This document shows, in pieces, positions 6,366 through 14,544 of a stretch of DNA of 45,498 bases; within the stretch, counting starts at the first letter, position 1; each line of letters starts with the position of its first letter. Below the pieces are notes generated by a model, which saw only the letters and a program-made list of their open reading frames with translations, made no database searches and had not been told where the DNA came from. Where the stretch lies: positions 1 through 45,498 of the forward strand of contig JBIKKP010000009.1 of the NCBI GenBank assembly GCA_044360285.1, given 5' to 3'. Source of the stretch: UBA2645 sp044360285 (lineage in GTDB: Bacteria > Pseudomonadota > Alphaproteobacteria > Rickettsiales > UBA1997). The translations under genes and the position numbers were made by a program.

Positions 6366-6887
6366 ATGACTGACTTCCCAAAGGACGAAAGCCGTCGTAA
6401 ATTGCTTACCGGTGCCGCCTATGCAACCGCTGGCCTTGGTGCAGCTTGTGCGATTTTACCTTTTGTTGACAGCATGAATCCATCTAAAGACGTTGCTGCT
6501 CTAGCTTCGGTTGAGGTTGATATTTCCAACATCAAACTTGGCGAAGAGAAAAAAGTAATGTGGCGCGGCAAACCAATTTTTATCAAACGCCGCACTAAAG
6601 AAGAAATTGAAGCGGCGCAAAAAGTTGATCTTGCCGAACTTCGCGACCCGCAAGCAGATTCAGATCGCGTTAAGGCCGGAAAAGAAGAATGGCTAATTAC
6701 AGTTGGAATTTGCACGCATTTAGGTTGCGTTCCAATTGGCGGACAAGGCGAATTTAAAGGCTGGTTCTGCCCTTGCCACGGTTCGCAATACGACACTTCG
6801 GCGCGCATCAGAAAAGGCCCAGCGCCAAAAAACTTAGAAGTTCCACCTTACGAATTCATCAACGAAAAAACGATTAAAATCGGCTAG
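6366..6887 (+). CDS. petA: Ubiquinol-cytochrome c reductase Rieske iron-sulfur subunit
   Basis: The product is the Rieske [2Fe-2S] subunit of the bc1 complex, moving electrons from ubiquinol to cytochrome c1 on the periplasmic face. It has 173 residues. A twin-arginine-like SRRKLL (residues 9-14) precedes a hydrophobic anchor at about 15-33. The cluster ligands are in CTHLGC (116-121) and CPCHGS (135-140). It starts the pet operon, with petB 3 bp after its stop. Confidence 0.96.
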   Translation: MTDFPKDESRRKLLTGAAYATAGLGAACAILPFVDSMNPSKDVAALASVEVDISNIKLGEEKKVMWRGKPIFIKRRTKEEIEAAQKVDLAELRDPQADSDRVKAGKEEWLITVGICTHLGCVPIGGQGEFKGWFCPCHGSQYDTSARIRKGPAPKNLEVPPYEFINEKTIKIG

Positions 6888-6890
6888 AGC

Positions 6891-8132
6891 ATGTCAAATC
6901 ACATTCAAAACGACTTCGACAAGTCAATCACCGAAAAATCAAAAATCGCCAAATGGGTCAATGATCGCTTGCCGATTATTGCCTCGCTTGAAAACACTTT
7001 ATTCAAGCACCCTTACCCAAAAAATCTAAGCTACTGGTGGAACTTTGGATCAATTGCTGGCATCGCTTTAGTTGTACAAATCTTGAGCGGATTATTTTTG
7101 TCGATGCACTACGCCGCCAACACTAAACTAGCTTTTGACTCGGTTGAGCACATCATGCGTGACGTCAATTATGGCTGGTTGATTCGCTACATTCACGCCG
7201 TTGGCGCTTCGATGTTTTTCTTTGCGCTTTACGCCCACATCGCTCGCGGGCTTTACTACGGCTCATATAAATCTCCGCGCGAACTTTTATGGTGGCTTGG
7301 CATCATCATTTTCTTGCTGACCATGGCCACAGCCTTCATGGGTTATGTTTTGCCTTGGGGACAAATGAGCTTCTGGGGCGCAACCGTAATCACCAACCTC
7401 TTCTCAGCGATTCCTGTCGTTGGCGAATCAATTGTCACTTGGCTTTGGGGTGGATTTTCGGTGGATAATCCAACGCTAAATCGCTTTTTCTCTTTGCACT
7501 TTTTGCTGCCTTTCGTAATCGTTGGAATTGTTTTTCTGCACCTTGCCGCCCTACATGTTTCTGGCTCAAACAACCCAACTGGCGTTGAAATTAAAAGCAA
7601 AAAAGATGCGATCTCATTCCATCCTTACTTCACTATCAAAGACATGGTCGGCTTTGTTGGTTTCTTTTTGGTTTTTGGATATTTCCTCTTTTTCTATCCA
7701 AACGCACTGGGCCATCCCGACAACTACATCCCTGCCAACCCAATGGTGACGCCAGCTCACATCGTTCCGGAATGGTATTTCTTACCGTTTTACGCAATTC
7801 TTCGCGCTGTGCCAGATAAGCTTGGCGGCGTGTTGATGATGTTTGGTGCAATTGCTTTGCTTTTCTTTTTACCTTATTTGGATCGCAGCAAAATCAGATC
7901 TGGCGCCTATCGCCCACTTTTCCAAAAATTCTTTTGGGTGTTTATCATCAATTTCGTTTTCTTGGGATATTTGGGTAAATCGCCTGCAGAAGGCTGGTAT
8001 ATCTGGGCTTCGCGCGCAGCAACCTTTTATTACTACGCTTACTTCTTAATCATTTTGCCGCAACTGCCAAAATTTGAAAAAACTTTGCCACTGCCAGAAT
8101 CAATCGACGCACATTTTCAATCGAAGCATTAG
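6891..8132 (+). CDS. petB: Cytochrome b of the bc1 complex
   Basis: This is the membrane subunit that carries both b hemes and the ubiquinol oxidation and ubiquinone reduction sites. It has 413 residues and is full length for bacterial cytochrome b. The four heme histidines are visible as two pairs, in RYIHAVG with YAHIARG and in SLHFLLPF with LAALHVSGSN. The Qo-site signature PEWYFLPFYAILR is present. It follows petA by 3 bp and precedes an MGMT-type gene by 3 bp. Confidence 0.96.
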   Translation: MSNHIQNDFDKSITEKSKIAKWVNDRLPIIASLENTLFKHPYPKNLSYWWNFGSIAGIALVVQILSGLFLSMHYAANTKLAFDSVEHIMRDVNYGWLIRYIHAVGASMFFFALYAHIARGLYYGSYKSPRELLWWLGIIIFLLTMATAFMGYVLPWGQMSFWGATVITNLFSAIPVVGESIVTWLWGGFSVDNPTLNRFFSLHFLLPFVIVGIVFLHLAALHVSGSNNPTGVEIKSKKDAISFHPYFTIKDMVGFVGFFLVFGYFLFFYPNALGHPDNYIPANPMVTPAHIVPEWYFLPFYAILRAVPDKLGGVLMMFGAIALLFFLPYLDRSKIRSGAYRPLFQKFFWVFIINFVFLGYLGKSPAEGWYIWASRAATFYYYAYFLIILPQLPKFEKTLPLPESIDAHFQSKH

Positions 8133-8135
8133 CAA

Positions 8136-8435
8136 ATGATTGATAAAAATAAGGTTTACGCACTGCTTTGTGAAATTCCGAAAGGCAAAGTGACAACCTA
8201 CGGCGAATTGGCGCGCAAGCTGAAAACCAAAGGCTTTCAAGCAATTGGGCAAATTGTTGGCGCCAATCCAAACGCACCGAAAGTTCCATGTCACCGCGTG
8301 GTAAAATCTGACGGCGGCTTAGGCGGATACGCTTTCGGCCTTGATAAAAAAATTGGAATTTTGACCAAAGAAGGCGTTAAAATCGCTGACGAGAAGGTCG
8401 TCGATTTTGAGAAAATTTTTTATAAATTTAAATAG
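8136..8435 (+). CDS. Short MGMT-fold protein (O6-alkylguanine DNA alkyltransferase-like)
   Basis: This 99-residue protein is just the C-terminal alkyltransferase domain of the Ogt/MGMT family, without the N-terminal domain. The acceptor cysteine is kept in PCHRVV (C52), so it is not an alkyltransferase-like protein of the PWHR kind. The DNA-binding helix region TTYGELARKLK is present. At the position of the usual arginine finger (ARAVG in family members) the sequence reads FQAIG, with Gln35 instead of Arg. Base flipping may therefore be altered. It lies 3 bp after petB and is almost certainly cotranscribed with it, an odd place for a repair gene. Confidence 0.82.
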   Translation: MIDKNKVYALLCEIPKGKVTTYGELARKLKTKGFQAIGQIVGANPNAPKVPCHRVVKSDGGLGGYAFGLDKKIGILTKEGVKIADEKVVDFEKIFYKFK

Positions 8436-8442
8436 CGCAATT

Positions 8443-8574
8443 TCACCCTCACCCCAACCCTCTCCCCTCAAGGGAGAGGGGGTTTCAATCGAGTTTTTGT
8501 TAAACTAAAAAAGCTAAACAAAATTTCGTAAGAGCTCCCTCTCCCTTGAGGGGAGAGGGTTGGGATGAGGGTGA
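8443..8574. mobile_element. 132-bp MITE-like element with 40-bp inverted ends (copies R3 and R4)
   Basis: Copy R3 (8443-8482) and copy R4 (8535-8574) are near-perfect reverse complements of each other, separated by 52 AT-rich bp. The ends match the family at 6-45 and 5406-5445. It has no coding capacity and sits between the MGMT-type gene and petC, inside the pet transcription unit. Transcribed RNA could fold into one long hairpin. The wider gap 8436-8638 holds nothing else. Confidence 0.8.
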
Positions 8575-8638
8575 AAATTTAATCAAACATTTAGCAATTA
8601 ATACAAACTCCGCCCAGCATTTTTGAAAAACCAAAAAA

Positions 8639-9418
8639 ATGAAAAAACTTTTTTTAACTCTCCTCCTCATCCCAACCCTCGCTTTCGCCAATTCTGGCGC
8701 GCATGAAGGCGATGTGCTTTCAACAACCGCACTTCATCCAAAACAGCTGAAATGGGAATTTGATGGATTTTTCGGTCGCTTCGATCGCGCTTCAACACAA
8801 CGTGGTTATCAAATTTACAAAGAAGTTTGCTCAGCCTGCCACAGCTTGAACCGCGTGGCTTATCGCAATTTGGAAGAAATTGGTTTCACGCCAGAAGAAG
8901 TTAAAAAAATCGCTGCAGAAGCTTCTGTCAACGATGGTCCAAATGATGATGGCGAAATGTTTGAGCGCCCTGGCCTGCCTTCAGATAAATTCGTTGGTCC
9001 TTACGCAAACGAGCAAGCGGCCCGCTCGGCAAATGGCGGTGCTTATCCACCAGATTTATCGCTGATTGTTAAAGCTCGTCACGATGGCGCAAACTATGTT
9101 TATTCGCTGCTTACTGGCTTTGTCGACGCTCCTGACGGCTTTGAGATGGCAGAAGGAAAAAATTACAACCCTTACTTTGAAGGCCGTCAAATCTCGATGC
9201 CAGCCCCAATTACTGATGATGGGCAGGTTGAATATAAAGACGGAACCTTTGCAACTAAGGAACAAATGGCCATCGACATTACAAATTTCTTACAATTTGC
9301 CGCCGAACCAGAAATGGAAGCGCGTAAGAAAATGGGCGTGCGCACAATGATTTTCTTGGCCATTTTGTTTGCGATTTTGCTCGCTGCGAAAAGAGCAGTT
9401 TGGCGCAAGGTTAAATAA
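8639..9418 (+). CDS. petC: Cytochrome c1 of the bc1 complex
   Basis: This heme-c subunit passes electrons from the Rieske protein to soluble cytochrome c. The 259-residue precursor has a clear signal peptide (MKKLFLTLLLIPTLAFA). The heme-binding CSACH is at 64-68, a likely axial methionine in ISMPAPIT, and a C-terminal anchor MIFLAILFAILLAA that ends in basic residues. It is 203 bp from the upstream gene because of the inserted inverted-repeat element. nuoE follows 14 bp after its stop. Confidence 0.95.
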   Translation: MKKLFLTLLLIPTLAFANSGAHEGDVLSTTALHPKQLKWEFDGFFGRFDRASTQRGYQIYKEVCSACHSLNRVAYRNLEEIGFTPEEVKKIAAEASVNDGPNDDGEMFERPGLPSDKFVGPYANEQAARSANGGAYPPDLSLIVKARHDGANYVYSLLTGFVDAPDGFEMAEGKNYNPYFEGRQISMPAPITDDGQVEYKDGTFATKEQMAIDITNFLQFAAEPEMEARKKMGVRTMIFLAILFAILLAAKRAVWRKVK

Positions 9419-9432
9419 AAATTTTACAAAAA

Positions 9433-9972
9433 ATGTTTCAGTTCAGCGAAGAAAACCAAAAGCAAATTCAAAAAATTTTAGCGAAATATCCATCCAATCG
9501 CAAAAAATCAGCAGTAATGCCGCTGCTAGATTTGGCGCAGCGCCAAAACGATAATTGGGTTTCAAAAGATGCGATTGAAACCATCGCTAAAATTTTGGAA
9601 ATGCCTGAAATTAAAGTTTATGAAGTGGCCAGTTTTTACACGATGTACAACCTAAAACCGGTTGGGAAATATCTTCTGCAATTCTGCAAAACCACGCCTT
9701 GCATGCTTCGCGGCATTGATCAGATCATCAAAGATTGTGAAAAGAAGTTGGGCATCACAATGGATCAAACCACCGCTGATGGACTTTTTACTTTGAAAGA
9801 AGTTGAGTGTTTAGGCGCTTGCGTCAACGCTCCGATGGTTCAAATCAATGATGATTTTGTTGAAGATTTAACGTCGGAGAATTTCTTAAAAATTATCGAT
9901 GATTTAAAATCTGGCAGATCTTTCAAAGTTGGTTCGCAAGTTGGGCGTCAATGCTCGGCAGCAGCTAGCTAA
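9433..9972 (+). CDS. nuoE: NADH-quinone oxidoreductase subunit E (24 kDa)
   Basis: This is the complex I peripheral-arm subunit that holds the N1a [2Fe-2S] cluster next to the FMN subunit. It has 179 residues, with cluster ligands C85 and C90 (FCKTTPC) and C126 and C130 (ECLGAC). The start at 9433 gives the usual N-terminal helical region. No other nuo gene is in the window; instead it follows petC by 14 bp. The last 20 or so residues (GRSFKVGSQVGRQCSAAAS) are a family-variable tail. Confidence 0.94.
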   Translation: MFQFSEENQKQIQKILAKYPSNRKKSAVMPLLDLAQRQNDNWVSKDAIETIAKILEMPEIKVYEVASFYTMYNLKPVGKYLLQFCKTTPCMLRGIDQIIKDCEKKLGITMDQTTADGLFTLKEVECLGACVNAPMVQINDDFVEDLTSENFLKIIDDLKSGRSFKVGSQVGRQCSAAAS

Positions 9973-9994
9973 ATCACTAATCAAACAAGCGGTC

Positions 9995-10465
9995 ATGAGT
10001 AAAGCAGATTTTCTAAAAGCAATTGAAAGCGGAAATCTTAAAACGGTTCTAACGGAAATTGAAAATGGCGCCGGCGTTAATCAAATTGACGAACACGGAA
10101 CCTATCCGCTGCATATCGCCGCACAAAATAATCAAATCGAAATCGTTGAAAAACTCTTGGAAGCTGGCGCCGATGTTAACGCACTAACTAAACAAGATGG
10201 CTGGAGCGCCCTTCATTTTGCTGCAACGCGCGGCTATAACGAAATTGCAAAAATGTTGATCGATGCTGGAACTAACGTAAGTGTTCACGGTTTGCGCTAC
10301 AAAAGAACTTGCTTGCATTACGCCGCAGATCAAGGCCGCAACGAAGTTGTGAAGCTTCTGCTCAAAGCCGGTGCAAATAAAGATGCACTAGACATCAACA
10401 ACGATACTGCGCTTAGCCTAGCAGAAAGAAAGGGTCATGAAGAAACCGCAAAATTGCTGCGCTAG
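9995..10465 (+). CDS. Ankyrin-repeat protein
   Basis: This 156-residue protein consists of about four ankyrin repeats. The first full one contains GTYPLHIAAQNNQ (about residues 35-47), then SALHFAATRGYNEIAKMLIDAG, TCLHYAADQGRNEVVKLL and a shorter terminal one. There is no signal peptide or membrane segment. The ATG at 9995 is preferred over an upstream TTG (9929) that overlaps nuoE. It is followed directly by the GNAT gene with no gap. Such proteins mediate protein-protein contacts; whether this one acts in the cell or as an effector cannot be told. Confidence 0.85.
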   Translation: MSKADFLKAIESGNLKTVLTEIENGAGVNQIDEHGTYPLHIAAQNNQIEIVEKLLEAGADVNALTKQDGWSALHFAATRGYNEIAKMLIDAGTNVSVHGLRYKRTCLHYAADQGRNEVVKLLLKAGANKDALDINNDTALSLAERKGHEETAKLLR

Positions 10466-10969
10466 TTGTTGAAAAACTCCTCTCCTCTTAAAATTCGCCG
10501 CGCCAAAAAAAGTGATTTCAACGAGATCTGGCGCATCTTCCAAGCTGTCATTGATGACGGAGACACCTACGTTAATGAAGATGGCTCTGATGAAAAATCG
10601 GCGCGCAAAAAATGGTTCGATAAATCAGCAAAAACTTTTGTTGCTGAAAATGACGGAAAAATCTGCGGCGCTTACTTGATCAAACCAAACCGCGAAGGGC
10701 GCGGCTCACACGTTGGAAATGCAAGCTACATTGTTGATAAAAATTTCCGCAAAATGGGAATTGGTAAAGCTCTAGGCCTTCACTCAATCAAAACGGCAAG
10801 GAAACTTGGTTTCCAAGCGATGCAATTTAACTTCGTTGTTGCAACCAACCAGGCGGCGGTTTTGCTGTGGCAGTCACTGGGATTTAAAATTATTGGCACT
10901 CTGCCTAAAGCATTTCAACACAAGGATTTGGGCCATGTTGATGCTTACGTAATGTTTTTAGAATTATGA
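10466..10969 (+). CDS. GNAT-family N-acetyltransferase
   Basis: The product transfers an acetyl group from acetyl-CoA to an unknown amine. The 167-residue protein spans a single GNAT domain; the acetyl-CoA loop region is VDKNFRKMGIGKALG and the late strand is LLWQSLGFKIIGTLPKAF. Translation must start at a TTG, either 10466 immediately after the ankyrin stop or 10469, because no ATG lies upstream of the fold. The last codons overlap the ATG of the following decayed gene (ATGA). Confidence 0.82.
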   Translation: MLKNSSPLKIRRAKKSDFNEIWRIFQAVIDDGDTYVNEDGSDEKSARKKWFDKSAKTFVAENDGKICGAYLIKPNREGRGSHVGNASYIVDKNFRKMGIGKALGLHSIKTARKLGFQAMQFNFVVATNQAAVLLWQSLGFKIIGTLPKAFQHKDLGHVDAYVMFLEL

Positions 10970-11655
10970 ATAGGTTTATCGCGGCTTTATCTTTTTTGAC
11001 ATGCTTTTTGTTTTACAGCCAAGCCATTGCGCAGCAAACTATCTTTAACGTTCCCTCTGCCGACATCACTCCAAAAAACAAAAATTTTCTGCAGCATGAG
11101 TCGCAATTTCGCAGCAAAGATCCGGCCAATATCTAAACACTACGAATTATTTCGCGCACGGCGTTAGCGACAGCACCGAGATCGATGCTACTTTGTTTAA
11201 CCTTGGCTTCACCCGCTTCAAAAAATGTTGCGCTTGGTCTTGGCTTTAAAAACTCAACCAACCTTGCCAATAACTCCTTTAAACCAAAATTAACTTTTGG
11301 ATCAATGATTCCATTTTCGCTGCAAGGAAATGGTGCGGGAAACTGGACTTATGCAACTTTAAGCGCAGTTGCGCCAGCAAGCCAAACGCGCTTCACCGGT
11401 GGAGCAAGTTATGGCACAAAACAAGTTTTTGGACAAGAAACAATTTGTGCAATTGGCGCAATTGAACAACCAATTAACAAAAAATTTAGCTTACTTACCG
11501 ATTGGTATTCTGGTCATCACAATATGGGATTACTTGTTCTGGGCTTCAGTCACCAACTGCCGCAAGATTTAATTTTTTACGGCGGATATCAAATTCCAAA
11601 CTCAAAAAAAGTTGGACGTAATGGCTTATTGGATGAGATCGCTAAAGTCTTTTAG
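10966..11655 (+). pseudogene. Decayed outer-membrane-type protein gene with two frameshifts
   Basis: An ATG at 10966 opens a signal peptide (MNRFIAALSFLTCFLFYSQA) and about 56 residues before a TAA at 11134. Recognisable protein continues in another frame from about 11136 (NYFAHGVSDSTEIDATLFN) to about 11220. It then returns to the first frame (NVALGLGFKNSTNLANN onward) until 11655. The alternating short strands with Gly and aromatic residues, as in GNWTYATLSAVAP and FYGGYQIPNS, resemble a beta-barrel or transporter-like envelope protein. Two compensating frameshifts make it a pseudogene, or a sequencing error to be excluded. Confidence 0.7.
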
Positions 11656-11669
11656 AAAAAAGTTGGCGC

Positions 11670-12515
11670 CTATTTCAACCTTCCGCGATTCTCGTTGTAG
11701 AATTTTTGTAGCATCTCAACTCTTTCTTTAGCCAGATCGCTGCGCCATTTCGGCTCGTCATCTTCCACTTCGTAAAGATTAGAACCGCCGATTTTATACT
11801 GTCTTTTTATGATCTCCTCCAAGGTCAATTCATGGCCATTTTTAAGAATGTCATAAAACGTCAAAAGCGTAGTTGTACGACCCTTTCCAGCGGCGCAATG
11901 AACATAAATTTTTTTGTTAGCGGGAAGATTAAGCAAAAACTTCAGCATCTCTTGCATCTGCTTGTCATCTGGTTTGGCATGATCTTGCACTACGAATCTT
12001 TTGTAAAAAAATCCATTCTTCTTCGCTAAATTTTCTTCAGTTGTTGCACTGAAAACCTCAATACTTTCTGGCTTAAGCGACTCGTACCAGCCGTTTTCTT
12101 TGTCTTTCTCGAGGATTTTATTAACGATAATTTTTTTATCTTTTTTTACCAAATTAAAGCGCTCTTCCTCGTCAGAAATAATTTGCTTAACCGTTTTGCC
12201 GGCATTTGAGCTATCAAATTTTTCACGCCAACTGACTGGTAAACCATTAATCAAACCATGGCTTTCACGCCTTAAATCAACGATTATTATTTCTTCGTCA
12301 GGAAATTTTGCACGAATTGCTTGCAGCTCTTTTTCACTAAATTGCGCACTGGCAATTGCATTCAAGCCAAACTCGGAAAGATCGCGAAAATTGCGCGGAA
12401 GGCCATTTTTTTTGGTTTCGTTTTTATCAAAAGTAAGCACTTCGCTATTTTTTGCCTGAAGCTGTGAAGCCGCTAAAATCAGGGAAGAAAGCATTATCAG
12501 AAATTTCATTTTCAT
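11670..12515 (-). CDS. Secreted PTP-like phytase (protein-tyrosine-phosphatase-fold inositol phosphatase)
   Basis: This 281-residue protein has an N-terminal signal peptide (about residues 1-21, hydrophobic LIMLSSLILAAS). The CX5R active site is HCAAGKGRT at 206-214, with nucleophile C207 and R213. The upstream segment VDLRRESHGLINGLPVSW (79-96), followed by GKTVKQIISDEEER, matches the conserved block of PTP-like phytases. D178 in VVQDHAKPDD is a candidate general acid. Members remove phosphate from inositol phosphates or phosphotyrosine. The product probably acts in the periplasm or outside the cell. It is the last gene of a leftward run and overlaps the ABC gene start region by 4 bp. Confidence 0.82.
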   Translation of the reverse strand: MKMKFLIMLSSLILAASQLQAKNSEVLTFDKNETKKNGLPRNFRDLSEFGLNAIASAQFSEKELQAIRAKFPDEEIIIVDLRRESHGLINGLPVSWREKFDSSNAGKTVKQIISDEEERFNLVKKDKKIIVNKILEKDKENGWYESLKPESIEVFSATTEENLAKKNGFFYKRFVVQDHAKPDDKQMQEMLKFLLNLPANKKIYVHCAAGKGRTTTLLTFYDILKNGHELTLEEIIKRQYKIGGSNLYEVEDDEPKWRSDLAKERVEMLQKFYNENRGRLK

Positions 12516-14275
12516 AGAATTGAGCGATTTTTATTTTCATACATTTTCTTGTAAAAACCATTTAACACCATCAGCTCTTGATGCGAGCCGGTTTCAACAA
12601 TTTTTCCATCGTGAAGAAAAATAATTTGATTTGCATCAATCACCGAAGAGAGCTTGTGAGCAATAGTTATAACTGTTTTGTCGCCAGGCAAATTCTGCAA
12701 GATTCGATTCACCACTTGTTCATTTTGATTATCGAGCGCAGACGTTGCCTCATCAAGCAACAGAACCGGCGCGTCTTTTAAAATAGCTCGTGCCAAAGAA
12801 ATTCGCTGACGCTCACCACCAGAAAGTTTTATGCCTTTTTCACCAACCGAAGTATCCAGGCCTTGCGGAAGCTTTTTGATAAAATGCAGCGATTCATTCT
12901 CGTCGATAATTTTCTCAACTTGCTGACGCGAAATCCCTAAATCGGCATAAGCGATATTTTCAAAAACCGTACCTGAAAAAATGAAAGGCTCTTGCGAAAT
13001 ATAGGCAAAATTTTGGCGCAAATTTGCGAAGGAAAGTGATCTGATATCAACACCATTAAGTAAAACTTCGCCAGAATTTACGTCATAAAAACGCAGCAAA
13101 ATTTGTAAAAGCGTGCTTTTTCCAGAGCCGCTTGCACCAACAACAGCAAGCCTTTCACCTGGTTTTATTTTTAGGCTGAAATTTTTTAATACAGCAATTT
13201 CGCTGCGACTTGGATAAGAAAAATCAACGTTGCGAAATTCGATGGTGATATTTTTTTGAGCAAAAAATTCGATTAGATTTTTCGCTTCTTTCACCGGCGA
13301 CTCAATTGCAAGCAGCTCAAAAATTCTTTTTGCCGCCGCCGAAGCGCTTTGCAGCTGACCAGCAATTTGCCCTAGGGCAGCAAGAGATGTGGCTGATACA
13401 ATGGAATAAAAAATAAAGGAAGAAAGTTCGCCGGAAGTAATTTTTCCGCTCAAAACATCGCGACCACCAATCCACAAAACCACCGCCACCGTGCCAAAAG
13501 CCAACGCAATAACCGATGCAACCATCAAAGCTTTTAGACGAATTCTTTGCAGCGATGACTGCAGCGATGAATCAACAAGTTTAGAAAAATTTCTTACCTC
13601 TTTTTCCTCACAGCAATAGGCCTGGATAGTCTTGGCGTGACTTAGCGTTTCTTCAATGTGCGAACCAACTAGCGCCAAATTCTCTTGCGAGTCACCAGAA
13701 ATTTTTTTCACCTTTCTGCCAAGTAAAAATATCGGCAAAACTGCAATAAAAATCATCGCAAGCGAGATGAGGCTCAGCTTACAGCTGGTTAAAAACAAAA
13801 AGAAAATGCCGCCGCAAAACAACAAGAAATTGCGCAAAAGAAAAGAAAGCGTGCTCGAAAAAACATTGTAGAGCACTACGCTATCAACAGTTAAGCGCGA
13901 TAAGACATCGCCAATTTTTGTGAGCTCAAAAAATTCTGCCGAAACGCGAATGATGTGATTGTAAATTTTTTTGCGCAGATCGCAGATAACTTTTTCGGCA
14001 ACAGCGTTGATCAAAGAAGAGCGATAATAACCGGCCAAAGCCAGCACCAGCACAGCTGCAACAAAAGCAAGTAAAGTGATAGTTAGAAAAAAATTATCAC
14101 TTTTTACGAAACCAAGATCGATGAGATATTTTACCACTTTACCAAAAAGCAGAACCATCAAAGTGGTGACAAGCAAAGCAAGAACAGCTAATGCAACCTC
14201 TATTTTGTAGGGCGCAAAGAATGGCAGAAGCGAAGAAAGGCCGAAATTTTTTGACGAACTATTTTTTAATCGCAT
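12512..14275 (-). CDS. ABC transporter, fused permease and ATPase (MsbA/multidrug type)
   Basis: This half-transporter of 587 residues has a six-helix type 1 exporter domain (about 20-310) and a C-terminal ATPase. Walker A is GASGSGKST (around residue 360-370), with LSGGERQR as signature and VLLLDEATSALD as Walker B, and a late H-loop AHKLSS. It should act as a homodimer in the inner membrane. The start at 14275 overlaps the CDGSH gene stop by 10 bp, while the longer form from 14335 would overlap it by 70 bp. Substrate (lipid A, drug or peptide) cannot be read from sequence. Confidence 0.9.
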   Translation of the reverse strand: MRLKNSSSKNFGLSSLLPFFAPYKIEVALAVLALLVTTLMVLLFGKVVKYLIDLGFVKSDNFFLTITLLAFVAAVLVLALAGYYRSSLINAVAEKVICDLRKKIYNHIIRVSAEFFELTKIGDVLSRLTVDSVVLYNVFSSTLSFLLRNFLLFCGGIFFLFLTSCKLSLISLAMIFIAVLPIFLLGRKVKKISGDSQENLALVGSHIEETLSHAKTIQAYCCEEKEVRNFSKLVDSSLQSSLQRIRLKALMVASVIALAFGTVAVVLWIGGRDVLSGKITSGELSSFIFYSIVSATSLAALGQIAGQLQSASAAAKRIFELLAIESPVKEAKNLIEFFAQKNITIEFRNVDFSYPSRSEIAVLKNFSLKIKPGERLAVVGASGSGKSTLLQILLRFYDVNSGEVLLNGVDIRSLSFANLRQNFAYISQEPFIFSGTVFENIAYADLGISRQQVEKIIDENESLHFIKKLPQGLDTSVGEKGIKLSGGERQRISLARAILKDAPVLLLDEATSALDNQNEQVVNRILQNLPGDKTVITIAHKLSSVIDANQIIFLHDGKIVETGSHQELMVLNGFYKKMYENKNRSIL

Positions 14276-14541
14276 TTCAAAGCTAAGTGGCTTCCATCGC
14301 ACAGAGGGCCGTTTTTGCTGTGTTTGCAGCCACAAAAAGATACAATTTTATCTTCTGTTGCAACATAAGGAACTGACTTCATCACGCTTGTGCCATCGGC
14401 GTTTTTAAAGGCTTTATGCGCGCCATCGCAAAATGGCTGAATTGCAGAAAGTCCGCACGAACACCAAGAGTATTTTTTGCCCGCCTCCACAGCAACTTTA
14501 AATGAAGATTTTGCGACAATTTTTGGTAAGGTTTCGTTCAT
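14266..14541 (-). CDS. CDGSH-type iron-sulfur protein, double domain
   Basis: This 91-residue soluble protein carries two CDGSH-type [2Fe-2S] sites with three Cys and one His each: C27, C29, C38, H42 (CSCGLSAIQPFCDGAH) and C70, C72, C81, H85 (CGCKHSKNGPLCDGSH). Bacterial two-site members are thought to be redox or cluster-transfer proteins. Its 3' end overlaps the ABC transporter start, so the two are probably coupled. Confidence 0.92.
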   Translation of the reverse strand: MNETLPKIVAKSSFKVAVEAGKKYSWCSCGLSAIQPFCDGAHKAFKNADGTSVMKSVPYVATEDKIVSFCGCKHSKNGPLCDGSHLALKCD

Positions 14542-14544
14542 TTT

